From contig CM055819.1 in assembly GCA_029582265.1 (NCBI GenBank), forward strand, positions 7,810,135 to 7,874,134: DNA of 64,000 nucleotides, given 5' to 3'. This document shows, in pieces, positions 22,153-32,832 of this stretch. Numbering within the stretch: the first letter of the stretch is position 1; each line of letters starts with the position of its first letter. Both the position numbers and the translations under genes were made by a program. The stretch is from Zoroaster sp. YZ-2022 (taxonomy: Eukaryota; Echinodermata; Asteroidea; Forcipulatida; Zoroasteridae). The notes beneath the pieces are model-generated. The model saw nothing but the letters and a program-made list of their open reading frames with translations. It did no database searches and was not told where the DNA came from.

Positions 22153-24179
22153 TAGACAGCAGTAAAGGTGCTGGAGAAGCAGAGAGATTTTCACATGAAA
22201 GTGCCTATCTTCACACACTTTTCAATGCATCAGCTGTACTATATAATACACTTATAATGAACAAAATCACATGGCATTACAGCTACCCTGGCCATCAACT
22301 TCAGATGACTTATCCTTGCAGACTGCTTAACAAATGAGCCAGTAATTTTCAATCACCCGCTTTGTTCATGTTACACTAGGACACTGATTCGATGACCCGT
22401 TGAAAGTCTACTCTGATTGAGATAATGTTGCTCCTTTAACCATTAACTTTAATTAAAACATTCTGTTGACTTTCTTTTCATGCACCAGTAAAAGTTTTTT
22501 TTAAGTGCCAAAGATTTAACAATACCAGCCAAATCCAATTAATGTTAGGGACTACAGGTTCACTTATTTTGTATTTTGTACTTCAGAAAAAAAGTATTCT
22601 TTTCATTGCAAATTAGACCCAGAAGTTTGGATAACCTTTATCCTGTATGAAATGGATTATTATTGATGGGTGCAAAAATGGATAGAAAAGGAGTATCATG
22701 ACCATGACAAAATAAAGCAGAAGTGTCATTCAAAAGATAATGTTGTTTCGCATTTCCTTTATTTAAATATCTTATTAATTTTATGTATTAACGAAGAATG
22801 TGTTTAATCAATTTAAATATTTACACAAAACGTTGACAATTAATAACCAATAATTTACTTTTTAAAGATGAGAAAAGATTCACAAATTGGTCTTTGATGT
22901 AGGTAGGGTTAGATCCAGGGTTGCCTAAAGAGGGTGGAGCTCAAGGTAAGGAGATGGGGGATGGAAATGAAACCCCAAAATATTGAAATGTATGGACAAG
23001 TTAGAAGTTTTTCACATGATCAATTAAATTGGAATACTACACCACGACACCATAGATCCTACCCTGGGAGTAATGGGTAGAGGACGTTCAGGGAGCAGTC
23101 GGGTTCAGACCTTTTATTCAAGGCAAGATCTTTTTAAACTGGTTCATTTCTTTACAATGACATCAAATATTTCCCAAATATGGAATCCCCTTTCCAAACT
23201 TCCCTACCTCACTGGACCGATTTGACAGATTAGGGTAGGGGAAACATAAAAAACATAGCCCATGTGAACTATTCAATTATACAAAAATCCCCATAAAAAT
23301 GTACAGTTTTTTAAGAATGACCGAAAGAGGTCGCTATTTTCATGTCATAGTTCAAATGCAAATATCTGCCAAACTGGCAAGTTTTGTGAGTGTGGATTTA
23401 TATAATTAGAATTTACATGTAATTATCTATTAAACTGTTTCTACGCTCATGCATGATATGCGTCACGAAACTCAATTTCTGAATGCATTTTCATTGCACG
23501 CTCCATGGTCTAGTAGTCTGAAGTCAAGTCACATGCTGAACTTAACTCCATAGCCGTAATCTCTTGTCAAGTCCCACTTGGCACCACGGATGCAAGTTTT
23601 ATCATGAAACTTTTCTGAAGAGGAAACCATATTTACCAAGTTCAGACTTAATTTAATGTACTTTTAAACAACTTTAGGTGATGACGTCATAACATGATGA
23701 ACAACCAAACACCTTGAGAACGAGCATTCTACTCACTAGACTAACATGCTCGTGCAAGTTTTTGGTGAATTAACTATTGAAGAACCTTTCAACCTTTGTA
23801 ACATTAGATTTTTATTGGAATTTGTAAGTGAATGAGGAATCGTACTGCAGAAAAAATAGCTGCCTGGCTTGGCTCGTTCCTGCAATGTCTCCCCATTTTA
23901 GCTGTAATAATGGGCGTTCTATTAAGGATTAGATTTCTTAAATGTTGTTTATCATAACTGGGAGAAAGACAATAATCTGATAATAAAAAGCTCTTTAATT
24001 CATAGTACACTTAAAATATGCTCTTTATTTCTGTTAAATACAAACTTATACAATGTTAACATTTTGGATTTATTTTGCATTTTTAAACAACTTTAGGTGA
24101 TGACACCATAACATGAACCCCCAAACACCTTGAGTTTGTTTTTTACAAACTCTATACCTCTAGTTACTTTTTATATTTT

Positions 24180-26078
24180 TTAGAGTTTTCGTCTCACGTA
24201 AGTTAAAATTAAAACGCCGACCGCGGTCAAGGTTAACCATAAATGTTGCGCCGCGTACGCGACTACGCCGCTAACCGTTTTAAATAACCAACTTATAATC
24301 GATCCGATAATAGCGGGTAAAGCGGCTAAAGCTTTCGCTCCCAGTTTAGCTAATATGTTTGCAAAGTTTTTTAATGTTTTTTGTATCCATTCTTTTACAC
24401 CACCATCACCACTATCTGGTGGCGTGGGTTTAGGTGGAATTGGTGTAGGTGGTGTAGGTTTTGGCAAAACTGCGCTAACGGTATTTGCAATCGCTTCGCC
24501 TATAGCGAAAATAACCATAACAAAAGCCGTTAATATACTAACGATCGTTATACCTTGTTCTCTAAATAAAGTTTTAATTTTATCTCCTAACGTTTTATCT
24601 ATATTTTTTATTCTATATAACGTTTCTTTTATTCTATTGAGTTGACTACTATATTTATAATCATACTCGTCAAGATCTTTTTTATACGCATCAATTTCAT
24701 CTAATAATTCTTGTTCTCGTTGACGTAGTTGATCTGCTGCATTTTTATCTCCTACGTTGTTGTTTGCGATTCGTTCTCTAATTGTTGTTAATTCTTTGTT
24801 ACGCGCGACTAAATTAGCTTCAAATTTTAATTTATGTCCCTGCGTTGTTTTCATAAGATCAACGTAACCCTTTAATTCACGGTATATATTTTTTTCTTCT
24901 AGAGTTGATGCATCTCGCGCGAGAAAATCAAGAAATCCTTCAACCGTACGCATCGCACCATCTTCTTCTTCTTCTTCTTCTTCTTCTTCTTCTTCTTCTT
25001 CTTCTTCTTCTTCTTCTTCTTCTTCTTCTTCTTCTTCTTCTTCTTCTTCTTCTTCTTCTTCTTCTTCTTCTTCTTCTTCTTCTTCTTCTTCTTCTTCTTC
25101 TTCTTCTTCTTCTTCTTCTTCTTCTTCTTCTTCTTCTTCTTCTTCTTCTTCTTCTTCTTCTTCTTCTTCTTCTTCTTCTTCTTCTTCTTCTTCTTCTTCT
25201 TCTTCTTCTTCTTCTTCTTCTTCTTCTTCTTCTTCTTCTTCTTCTTCTTCTTCTTCTTCTTCTTCTTCTTCTTCTTCTTCTTCTTCTTCTTCTTCTTCTT
25301 CTTCTTCTTCTTCTTCTTCTTCTTCTTCTTCTTCTTCTTCTTCTTCTTCTTCTTCTTCTTCTTCTTCTTCTTCTTCTTCTTCTTCTTCTTCTTCTTCTTC
25401 TTCTTCTTCTTCTTCTTCTTCTTCTTCTTCTTCTTCTTCTTCTTCTTCTTCTTCTTCTTCTTCTTCTTCTTCTTCTTCTTCTTCTTCTTCTTCTTCTTCT
25501 TCTTCTTCTTCTTCTTCTTCAGGTGTAGTTGGCAACTCATGCGGTATATCTCTACGAAGAGGTGTTTTATCGACTACGACCGTCGGTGATGGCGGTCGTG
25601 GTCCTAACTCTTTTAAAGTTTCACCCGCTTTTTCTTGTATATTTTTTGATATTTTTGGATTATCTGCAACCCAGTCTTTTATACCTAATTGTTCTCTCAT
25701 AAATCTAACCTGGCTATCATAGCCAGCATCTTTAGCTCTTTGAGCTATTGTTCTTAACGCCAAAAACTCTCTGTTTTTATTGTCATACGTTAACTTGACA
25801 GGTTTTTTTTCATTATCTAAAAAATAAATACCATCATCGAGTACGTGAAATTTTTCGTGTTGGGCTGGTTTATATTCCCAACCTTTTTCTTTTATATAAT
25901 CATAAAATTTTTCAACATATTGGCCTTCTAACGTTGGTAATGTAAACGTTTCATGTCTTTCTCGTAATCTATCTAATCTTTCCTGAAGATTTTCTTGACT
26001 ATATTCAGGATCCTCTAGTTTATCATCATCACGATTAAAATCTTCCATCGGTATATCTTCGCGACCTCCTTCCGCCAT
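24180..26078 (-). CDS. Gene A: coiled-coil/membrane virion-type protein with a 186-Glu tract
   Basis: A 632-residue protein, open throughout. It starts MAEGGREDIPMEDFN, then a charged region to about residue 185, then 186 consecutive Glu, all GAA codons. A coiled-coil-like region follows (about 375-490), then a membrane segment (ITIVSILTAFVMVIFAIGEAI), a Pro-rich linker containing PTPPDSGD, and two C-terminal hydrophobic segments (AIIGSIISWLF and LWLTLTAVGVLILTYV). From memory the C-terminal architecture is widespread in Polinton-like elements. Its tandem paralogue is gene B (5972-7377), which lacks the Glu tract. The Helitron array ends 16 bp past its stop. It lies 7 bp downstream of the 26086-26529 gene on the same strand. 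Confidence 0.75.
   Translation of the reverse strand: MAEGGREDIPMEDFNRDDDKLEDPEYSQENLQERLDRLRERHETFTLPTLEGQYVEKFYDYIKEKGWEYKPAQHEKFHVLDDGIYFLDNEKKPVKLTYDNKNREFLALRTIAQRAKDAGYDSQVRFMREQLGIKDWVADNPKISKNIQEKAGETLKELGPRPPSPTVVVDKTPLRRDIPHELPTTPEEEEEEEEEEEEEEEEEEEEEEEEEEEEEEEEEEEEEEEEEEEEEEEEEEEEEEEEEEEEEEEEEEEEEEEEEEEEEEEEEEEEEEEEEEEEEEEEEEEEEEEEEEEEEEEEEEEEEEEEEEEEEEEEEEEEEEEEEEEEEEEEEEEEEEEEEEEEEEEEEEEEEEEEEEEEEEEEEEEEEEEEEEDGAMRTVEGFLDFLARDASTLEEKNIYRELKGYVDLMKTTQGHKLKFEANLVARNKELTTIRERIANNNVGDKNAADQLRQREQELLDEIDAYKKDLDEYDYKYSSQLNRIKETLYRIKNIDKTLGDKIKTLFREQGITIVSILTAFVMVIFAIGEAIANTVSAVLPKPTPPTPIPPKPTPPDSGDGGVKEWIQKTLKNFANILAKLGAKALAALPAIIGSIISWLFKTVSGVVAYAAQHLWLTLTAVGVLILTYVRRKL
24961..25520. 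repeat. 560-bp pure (TTC)n / (GAA)n microsatellite inside gene A
   Basis: 186 uninterrupted TTC triplets on the plus strand, in frame with gene A as GAA (Glu). No interruption was seen. GAA/TTC runs can form triplex DNA and are prone to expansion. The true length may differ from the assembly. Confidence 0.95.
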
Positions 26079-26085
26079 TTTACAA

Positions 26086-26529
26086 TTACTTTTTATCTTT
26101 TTTAAATAATTTATAACTCGCGTAACCTACTATACTCATACCTAATACTATAAATAAAATTTCACGCGTTTTTTGATCTTCGCTAGGAGCGTAGTAGTCG
26201 GATAGTTGAGGTTCGTCGTATAAATTTAGCGGTAAATTAATTAGTTTGCCCGTAACGCGTGAATATTCATTCATCGCGTCGTCAATGTTATTAAATGTTC
26301 TTTCAGAGTTTGATTCTTTTTGTATTTTTTCGTTTAAATAATCTAGATATTTTAAACGCTTTTTACTAAATTCATCCCTAGCTTTTGAAAGATGTTCTAA
26401 CGCTAAATCGTGTCGTTTGCGTTCTTGTTCTGCGTCACTACCACGCAAATTACTAAATAAAGCATTACTTCCGGTAAATGCTAACGTGTTAACTAACGCG
26501 CCTCCAATCATCATCGCTATATATACCAT
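26086..26529 (-). CDS. Small Polinton membrane protein, unknown role
   Basis: A 147-residue protein, intact. The N-terminus is hydrophobic (MVYIAMMIGGALVNTLAFTG, probably a membrane segment). A charged, coiled-coil-like middle follows (AEQERKRHDLALEHLSKARDE). Near the C-terminus comes EPQLSDYY, then a second membrane segment (EILFIVLGMSIVGYASYKLF) and a Lys-rich end. From memory this two-anchor layout with a KRHDLALE helix is conserved across Polinton-like elements of invertebrates. It is followed 7 bp later by gene A and is divergent from the major capsid gene, so it is likely expressed with them. Virion or assembly role is inferred. Confidence 0.7.
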   Translation of the reverse strand: MVYIAMMIGGALVNTLAFTGSNALFSNLRGSDAEQERKRHDLALEHLSKARDEFSKKRLKYLDYLNEKIQKESNSERTFNNIDDAMNEYSRVTGKLINLPLNLYDEPQLSDYYAPSEDQKTREILFIVLGMSIVGYASYKLFKKDKK

Positions 26530-26897
26530 TTTATAATTACTTTTTTTTTAATAATAAAAAGTAATTATATTTGTTAATATCAAATATGGCTAATAATATG
26601 TACGGAGATACGCTCAATCCATACAGGAGAATAAGAGAACCGAGCGGTGTGAAAGGTATACGTCAAAAAGTCGTCATTACAAACAATCCGAGCACAATTT
26701 CCGAAAATCAATTGTTGACGGTTCGTTTTCCAAATTTAGGAATGAACGACGTCATCGTCCCCAATACAACTCGATTAGCTTTCAATATAGAACTCGTTAG
26801 CTCAGACGATGAAAATAGAACGTTGGTACAAAACATTGGTAGAGCCATCGTAAAAGGAAGGAAATGAAATATTTAGTTTAGACGATGCGGATGTGTT

Positions 26898-26951
26898 CGG
26901 GCGATTCACAATGCGGTGCGCCCTCAAGCGGTCAGCAGGGAGAGGCTAATT
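26898..26951 (+). repeat. Left terminal inverted repeat of the ISL2EU-like element
   Basis: Pairs with 32779-32832. Both carry the GCGCCCTCAAGCGG core, and mismatches are confined to the inner half. Confidence 0.85.
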
Positions 26952-26984
26952 TCTCACTTTTCGGTCGACAACATTAATTCCAAA

Positions 26985-29167
26985 ATGGCGGCTAGTCATG
27001 CTACTACTAGTAGTACTACTAGTAGTAGTACATGTAGTAAAAAGATCAAGCGAATGTCCGTTGACGAATTGAAAAAGTTTCTTACGGCTCGTGGTATCCC
27101 TTGCTCTGGAAAGAAAAAGGAGGAGTTGGTGTTTTTAGCAGAAAGGGGGAAGGATAAATACGAGGTTTTGGAAACTTGCGACCATGATGAATCAGAAAGG
27201 AAAAGAAAACGAGTTGTTGGCGACGATGGAAACACTGTAGACTTGAATGGACTCAAAGTGTCTCACACAACTGATCTCCGTGGCGCACCGCAGATTTCAC
27301 TTGGCGATGTCTTTGCTTATCTAGTTAAGCATTGTGAGTGGACACCAGAGAGACTGTCCAACTATAGAAACGACGACGGCTACCTAATGTTTAGGGATAG
27401 CCATGAAGACGTCTTACTTGGTAAAATCTCCAACCACTCGAACCATGTTTACATCAAAGCGTCAGTGAAGCCAGAGCAGAGGCAAACAGCTCAACGGTAT
27501 CAGACGTGGGTTTTACTTTCAGTCAACTGTGGAATCAAATCAGCTGGATGTGGTTGTGTAGCTGCGTAAGTTTTTCTTTCTATTTTTTCATCAATGTTAA
27601 TTAATGCTTAACTTAGGCCCTAAACAAGCACTGGACAGGAAGCTGAGACATTTTCTTTAGTTGCCTAGCACTGGATACTACTGTAACTTTGTATTTTTGT
27701 TTTCTTTCAGCGATGATGGTTCATGCAAACATGCCGTGGCTGTTCTTTTTGCACTGGCCGATTACTTCGAAAGGAACACTGACAAGGGAACTGCTGTTGG
27801 GACTGATGAGCCATGTACATGGACCAAACCACTAAAAGCTTCCTTGCCAGTGAAAGTAGAGGACTTGGACTATCGTGCAGAAAGAAAAACACCCAGAAAA
27901 CCAGGCCCACTTCCCAAGCACTACAAGCCGTTGAGTAATGTTACCAACTCATGCATTTTGAACATTCAGGAACATGTGAAAAAGGTAAGTCATAGCAGAA
28001 CCAGATAAAAATTATTACTAATTTCATTTCAAAATGCAAACCAGCTCTGCACTTGTTTGATCAATGATACTGGCAGCTTTCCATGCAATTTATTTAAAGT
28101 ACTGTAAATTAACTTCTCGTGAAAGTAATTTATGGTGCTTGTAGATGAGTCTAGTGCATGGTATTGTAAACAGAAGAGATGGGAATGCCTAAAAAATTTG
28201 AATCAGTTTTTACAGCTTGTTTGTACAATTCTTGTCTTCATATACATGTAAAGTGTGTGTGCACATGGAATGTAATTTAAAAAAATATATATATACATAT
28301 TAATAAATAAATAAACAACAATTTGCATACAACCTTTATCTCTTCAGGTTTGTGAAGACTTCCACCCAGGAGCACTTTATTTGAAACTAGTTCAGGAGCC
28401 ACCACCCCCTGTCAAGGCCCTTGTGCCATCAGTATCAGACCTTCATGCCAAGTACCAGGCCAGCTCAACTGACTATGTATCCTTCATTGACTACCTCAGA
28501 CAGAACACTTCCAAACAACAAATAGACATTCTGAGAAATTTAGACCAATCAGACCCAGCGTGGTTAGCTGCCAGAAAGGGGCGTATCACAGCAAGCTTGG
28601 CAGATTCAATTCGATCTGTGAGACGTTCATAACTGCCGCACACTAGTTGATAAAATCATGGGCACAAGCAAGCCCTTTCAGTCCAGTTCTACAGAGTTTG
28701 GAAAAGAAAACGAACATGTAGCAAGGCAACTTTATGTAGTAGATGAAATGAAATCACACAAGAACTTTAAAGTAAACACCTGTGGACTTGTGTTGGATGA
28801 TAACATGCCATTTATGGGCGCATCGCCAGATGGTATTGTAAGCTGTACATGCCATGGAGAAAAACTACTTGAGATCAAGTGTTCATTTAAGCACAGAGAC
28901 ATTGATGTAGAAGACATCCCAACAAAGGACCCAGCCTACCACTTGAAGGCTGTAAATGGACAGTTACAGCTGAAGAAGTCTTCTAGTTGGTACAGCCAAA
29001 TACAATTTCAGTTGGGTGTGACACGAATGAATTTGTGTGACTTAGTTGTATACACGCATAAAGGCATAAAAGCTATCCCTGTAAAGTTTGATCCAGAGCC
29101 ATGGGAACTCTTAAAAAAGAAAGCAGAACTTGTGTTTCTCAATGCTGTGATGTGTAATGAAGAATAA
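26985..29167 (+). pseudogene. SAP-SWIM-YqaJ nuclease of the transposon (3 exons, one frameshift)
   Basis: ATG at 26985 in an AAAATGG context. Exon 1 (26985-27565) has a SAP-like motif (VDELKKFLTARGIP) and the first half of a SWIM zinc finger (CGC). The intron 27566-27710 has GTAAGT and TTTCAG ends. Exon 2 (27711-27984) completes the finger (CKH). The intron 27985-28347 is also canonical. Exon 3 (28348-29167) carries a YqaJ/lambda-exonuclease domain: DPAWLAARKGRITAS, then GASPDGI and LLEIKC, the PD-(D/E)xK acidic and lysine residues. A one-base frame change near 28631 separates the two nuclease halves, so this copy is probably inactive. Confidence 0.7.
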
Positions 29168-30000
29168 ATATGTTACAAGCAGAATTTCAGGCTCATTTAG
29201 GCTAAAAGAAATTTTCAATATGAACTTGTAGATTATGGCTTTTTTTTAATGTGTATTTTATTTATTTTCAAAAATGTCATTTGACAAATTCTTGACAGAA
29301 ATGCAGGCTTAACATCAACATATAGGCTAGTAATTTTCAATGCATACATGTACATGTACATTATTGCTTTTTTAATATTTTATTTATTTTCAAAAATGTT
29401 ACTTGACCAATTCTTTCAAAAAAAGACAAAATAGAAAAATGTACAGCAACTGGTTTGTATACAATAAACTTAGTTGTGAGTATTGGTACTAGAAAATAAA
29501 TGAAAGAAAAATAGTGCATGTTTAATTCCCGAGTATTGAATTTCTTGGTTTGTCATAAATACTAATGTAAACATATATACAAATACAAAGTACAATGAAA
29601 TTGAATCTTTAGAGAATTCCAAATTAGGTAATTTGTGGGAAGGAAAATAGTTTTGATGGTGCCATTGTGTGTACAAAACATAATGGGTAAATAAAAAAAT
29701 CTTCAAAAATCAATAAAAATTAATTCATGGGATGGTAAAGTCTCAAACTTCGTGAGGAGTCTCTACTAGGGTAGGGCCACAACATATGTAAGCCTATGGT
29801 AATAGTTTACCTTGAAATATACTTCTTAGAATACTGCTTACAAAACAACAATTTTCAGAGGGGTTTGAACATATTAACCAAAACATCATCTTCACCTTAT
29901 AAGTAAAGTGCAATGTTCAAATCACAGATTACTTTTTATCAAATTGAACTTCATGTACTGGACTGAAGTTTTTGTTCGGTTCAATTGGTCTACAACATGC
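29168..30000. other. Intergenic part of the ISL2EU-like transposon, no gene
   Basis: AT-rich sequence between the convergent YqaJ and transposase genes. It contains two similar short blocks (about 29240-29290 and 29370-29425, both with TATTTTATTTATTTTCAAAA) and no coding signal. Confidence 0.5.
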
Positions 30001-32716
30001 TCAATGCTTCAAACGCTTCACTGGTTTTCTTTGAATCACTTTTAACTTTTTCAGACCTTTTTCATTTTTTGAATAAAACAATGGTCCCTTCAGATTGCAG
30101 AGTGCTGCAACGAGTTTTACAATCATAGAAGCACAGTTTTGTAGAGATTCCGGGATTTGATGTTTCAGGATCCGCCAACATTTGACGCGTTGGATCGCTC
30201 TCTCTACGTGAATGCGAAGACGTGCAATTTGTCTAGTTTGTCTTATCTCATTAACATTAAGTCTCTTTCCTTTTCCATTATGCCATTTTCTTGTAAACGG
30301 CGGCGCTATGAGTGTTGCATTTTTTTTTAGAAGTGAGTCTTGTATGTGGAAGCCTCGGTCAGCCATTACTGCATCACCATCATCAAGTTTTTCTATTAGT
30401 CCACTCTGTTCGGTCAAGTACTTATCTGATACATTTCCCGACCACAGATCTGACACAAATGTGAATGCACCAAACGGCGACACTCCAAATAAAACCTTAT
30501 AAGTGTTGTGGCTTTTGTACTGAGAGTATGTTTTATATTGTTCATCTTTATTTCGCGGTCGGTCAATGAAGAACTCAGAACAGTCTATTACGACACGGGT
30601 GTTTGGAAATGCTGCCTTAAAGTCCAATGGCATCCATCCTCTGATGTGAGCTTTAGATGGCCATACAAGCAGTGCTGGTACCAGAGTTTGGTGCATGTAG
30701 GAAATCCAGGTGATTGTGATTCTTGTAACTGTTGAACTACTTACATGGAACAGGTCTGCCAGAAGCAGAAGTGGTACGTTTAGCCGTAGTCTGATGAGTG
30801 TCATGAGGAACTGGAAAAATGGTGGAAGCTGATGCTGTCTGCCCGAACGTCGTTTCCCACCTTGTTCCTGGTCTGGTTTCCCTGTGTTTGTACTTGTGCT
30901 CCTCCAATATCGTAACTGATCAACACCATCACTGATAGAATCATAAATACCTACATGTAAAAAAAGGAGAGAAAATAACATGAAAAATTTTGTGAGTGAA
31001 ACAAAAGAAAATGAACTTCAGTCAACAACTTTTGGATCATTGGTTTTAAGAATATTTTCCATATATTTTAATAAAAACTTTACCCACTAAATCAAGACAT
31101 TTTGGTTGGTGCAGTACCAATAACTCAAATCCTGTGGTCCACACATGGTTAAATGTCTTTCAGTACCATGAACCAAGCTTATTTTGATACTGTTGTGTAC
31201 TTCCTATCCTGAAAATGTAATGGCTTGAATTTAATACAATAATAACTTTGAAAGATTGAAAAAAAATGTTGAGTTTCAATTTGGACAACCTTTGTGCAGG
31301 TTTTGTATGACCCATTTTTTGTTTTGTCTGCTTACAGGTGCCCCGCCCCCACTCCGCTCTTTCCCACCCTTTTTTGAAATGAGGTGAAAAGTATTGTTTA
31401 GACCTATGCAGAAAATCTTACATCATTAACCTATTTACCGGTACATGGGTTTCTGAGATAACCTTTGTTTTACACCAAAAAATAATAAAATAAAACTTAC
31501 CTTGAAGAACATTCTTGGATGTGAATCCTGTGTAAAAGTTGACTCTCTCATCAGTCTCCGTTGCGTAGTCTACCACATCTTGCCCTGGGAGTGGTTGAGG
31601 TGATGACTCCGCCTGATGTTCCAGCACCTCAATGTCATTCATCGTCATGTCAGTCTGCATACTTTGGTCAATCAAAGTTGGCGATAGGGTGCAGAGGTAG
31701 TCGTGATCCATGGGTTGTGGAACCTTGGCACAAAGCAGAGGCTCCATGCCTGTTTAATGATACAATTTATGAACATTAGTTAATATTTGAGATCAATATA
31801 CAAAGATGGCATGGAGCTGCAAAAGCATACTCCATAAACATGTAGGTTTCCACTGACAACTAGCTGGGACTTTTAACTGGACTCGGCAAATAAGCCTACA
31901 CAATTTGCCCAAAATTTCATATCAGCCAAAATTTTGCTAGAATGGTCACTCGATCACAGTAGCCGCGGATCACAATAGTGTGTTTTACTATAGACGTTCA
32001 AAGGAAAGGTCTACCACAAACATAACCCACATACCCATAAAAAAAAACCCACATTCATGACATTGTACACTTTTGTGATGGAATATTAAACTTAGGGGGG
32101 GTGTCTAAGATAAAAAATTGACAAACTTACGACCAACGTCAGGTCTGCTCAATGCTGACGTCACTGTAACTTCCAGTTCAACAGGTGGTGCATCATGAGG
32201 CTCTACTACTACTACATGTCCGAGACCAACATGGCCAAGGGCAAGGTGATGGTCGTTCAACGCATCCAGCTCCTGTACATGCTGTAAGTGTGGCCGTCTA
32301 GCCAGGTTAAGTTTCTGCAAAACACATGTGGTTCTTGCTTGGGTTGGCTGTCCCCAATTATTCCATTCAAAGTACTTGGGGTCACACTTGGCATTTCCGT
32401 GCATGTCTATGTCTTCTTTGTCAAAGTGTCTGCTACAAAGTCTTGATCGCTTTGTGATGTTCAGTTTGTCTACAACATTGCTGTCTCTGCTTTTACCTTC
32501 GCGCTTAATCAGCTTCTTCCATCTTGAGACGGCAGCGTCATTTCGTGGCCATTTAACCCACCTTATGTCCATCATCCATGGGTATTTCTCGATACTTTTG
32601 AGCTTGGACGTGTGTGCAAGGCACTTTGCAGACTCACAGAAATAAACCATAGTTATAAATAAAGTAATCGCATGATAAAAATCAAGAATTCGCAACTAAC
32701 CGTGTAATCCGGCCAT
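30001..32716 (-). CDS. THAP-DDE transposase of the ISL2EU-like element (multi-exon)
   Basis: The 3' exon (30001-30950) encodes a DDE_Tnp_4-type nuclease. Within its open frame the acidic triad candidates are D133 (VIDCSEFFI), D208 (VMADRGFH) and E260 (HVERAIQR). An AG acceptor lies at its 5' edge (30951-30952). A middle exon (31501-31749) ends in GTAAGT and encodes a Thr/Asp-rich linker. An upstream exon (ending at donor 32125-32130) carries a THAP-type DNA-binding domain with KWPRND, then LCSRHF as the C-x2-H. A short first exon may start at ATG 32716; the exact first acceptor is not resolved. Open frames suggest this copy may be intact. Confidence 0.7.
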
Positions 32717-32778
32717 CAAGCGCCGCGCCAGACATGCCAGATATCCCATGTCGACTTTTACCCATCATGCATCGCGTA

Positions 32779-32832
32779 AATTGGCCTCTCCCTGCTGCCC
32801 GCTTGAGGGCGCACCGCATTGTGAATCGCCCG
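32779..32832 (-). repeat. Right terminal inverted repeat of the ISL2EU-like element
   Basis: Inverted copy of 26898-26951. Capsid coding sequence resumes at 32833 in a frame reading KSYKDEW. Confidence 0.85.

Larger units (their letters stand above)
17593..24164 (+). mobile_element. Helitron-like unit 3, enlarged
   Basis: It starts after the unit 2 CTAGT with a T-run, then (TTC)n, and AATAAGAATTATCC. It ends with a stem-loop (24132-24152) and CTAGT at 24160-24164, after which viral sequence resumes. It is about 1.5 kb longer than the other units because of an internal direct duplication (about 18178-19873), a Tc1/mariner-type MITE (21897-22152) and a repeated 3' segment (about 23687-24100). 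Confidence 0.7.
26898..32832. mobile_element. ISL2EU-like DNA transposon inside the capsid gene
   Basis: Near-perfect terminal inverted repeats of about 54 bp: the left starts CGGGCGATTCACAATGCGGT (26898) and the right is its complement ending at 32832. Only about two mismatches were seen. Two intron-containing genes point outward-in: SAP-SWIM-YqaJ (plus) and THAP plus DDE transposase (minus). A YqaJ nuclease paired with a THAP/DDE transposase is the layout I recall for the ISL2EU (IS4EU) superfamily. A 2-bp CG lies at both junctions, but the target duplication is not certain. 29168-30000 between the genes holds no gene. Confidence 0.75.

Noticed and set aside
7524..24164. Small repeated open frames (about 60-108 codons) in the three units as genes
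   Set aside because: Most are antisense or MITE-derived, vary between units, and lack domains. Only the splice-bounded blocks were kept, as captured fragments.
24899..25540. Poly-Lys and poly-Leu open frames of about 200 residues
   Set aside because: They are other-frame readings of the TTC/GAA microsatellite inside gene A and have no independent coding evidence.
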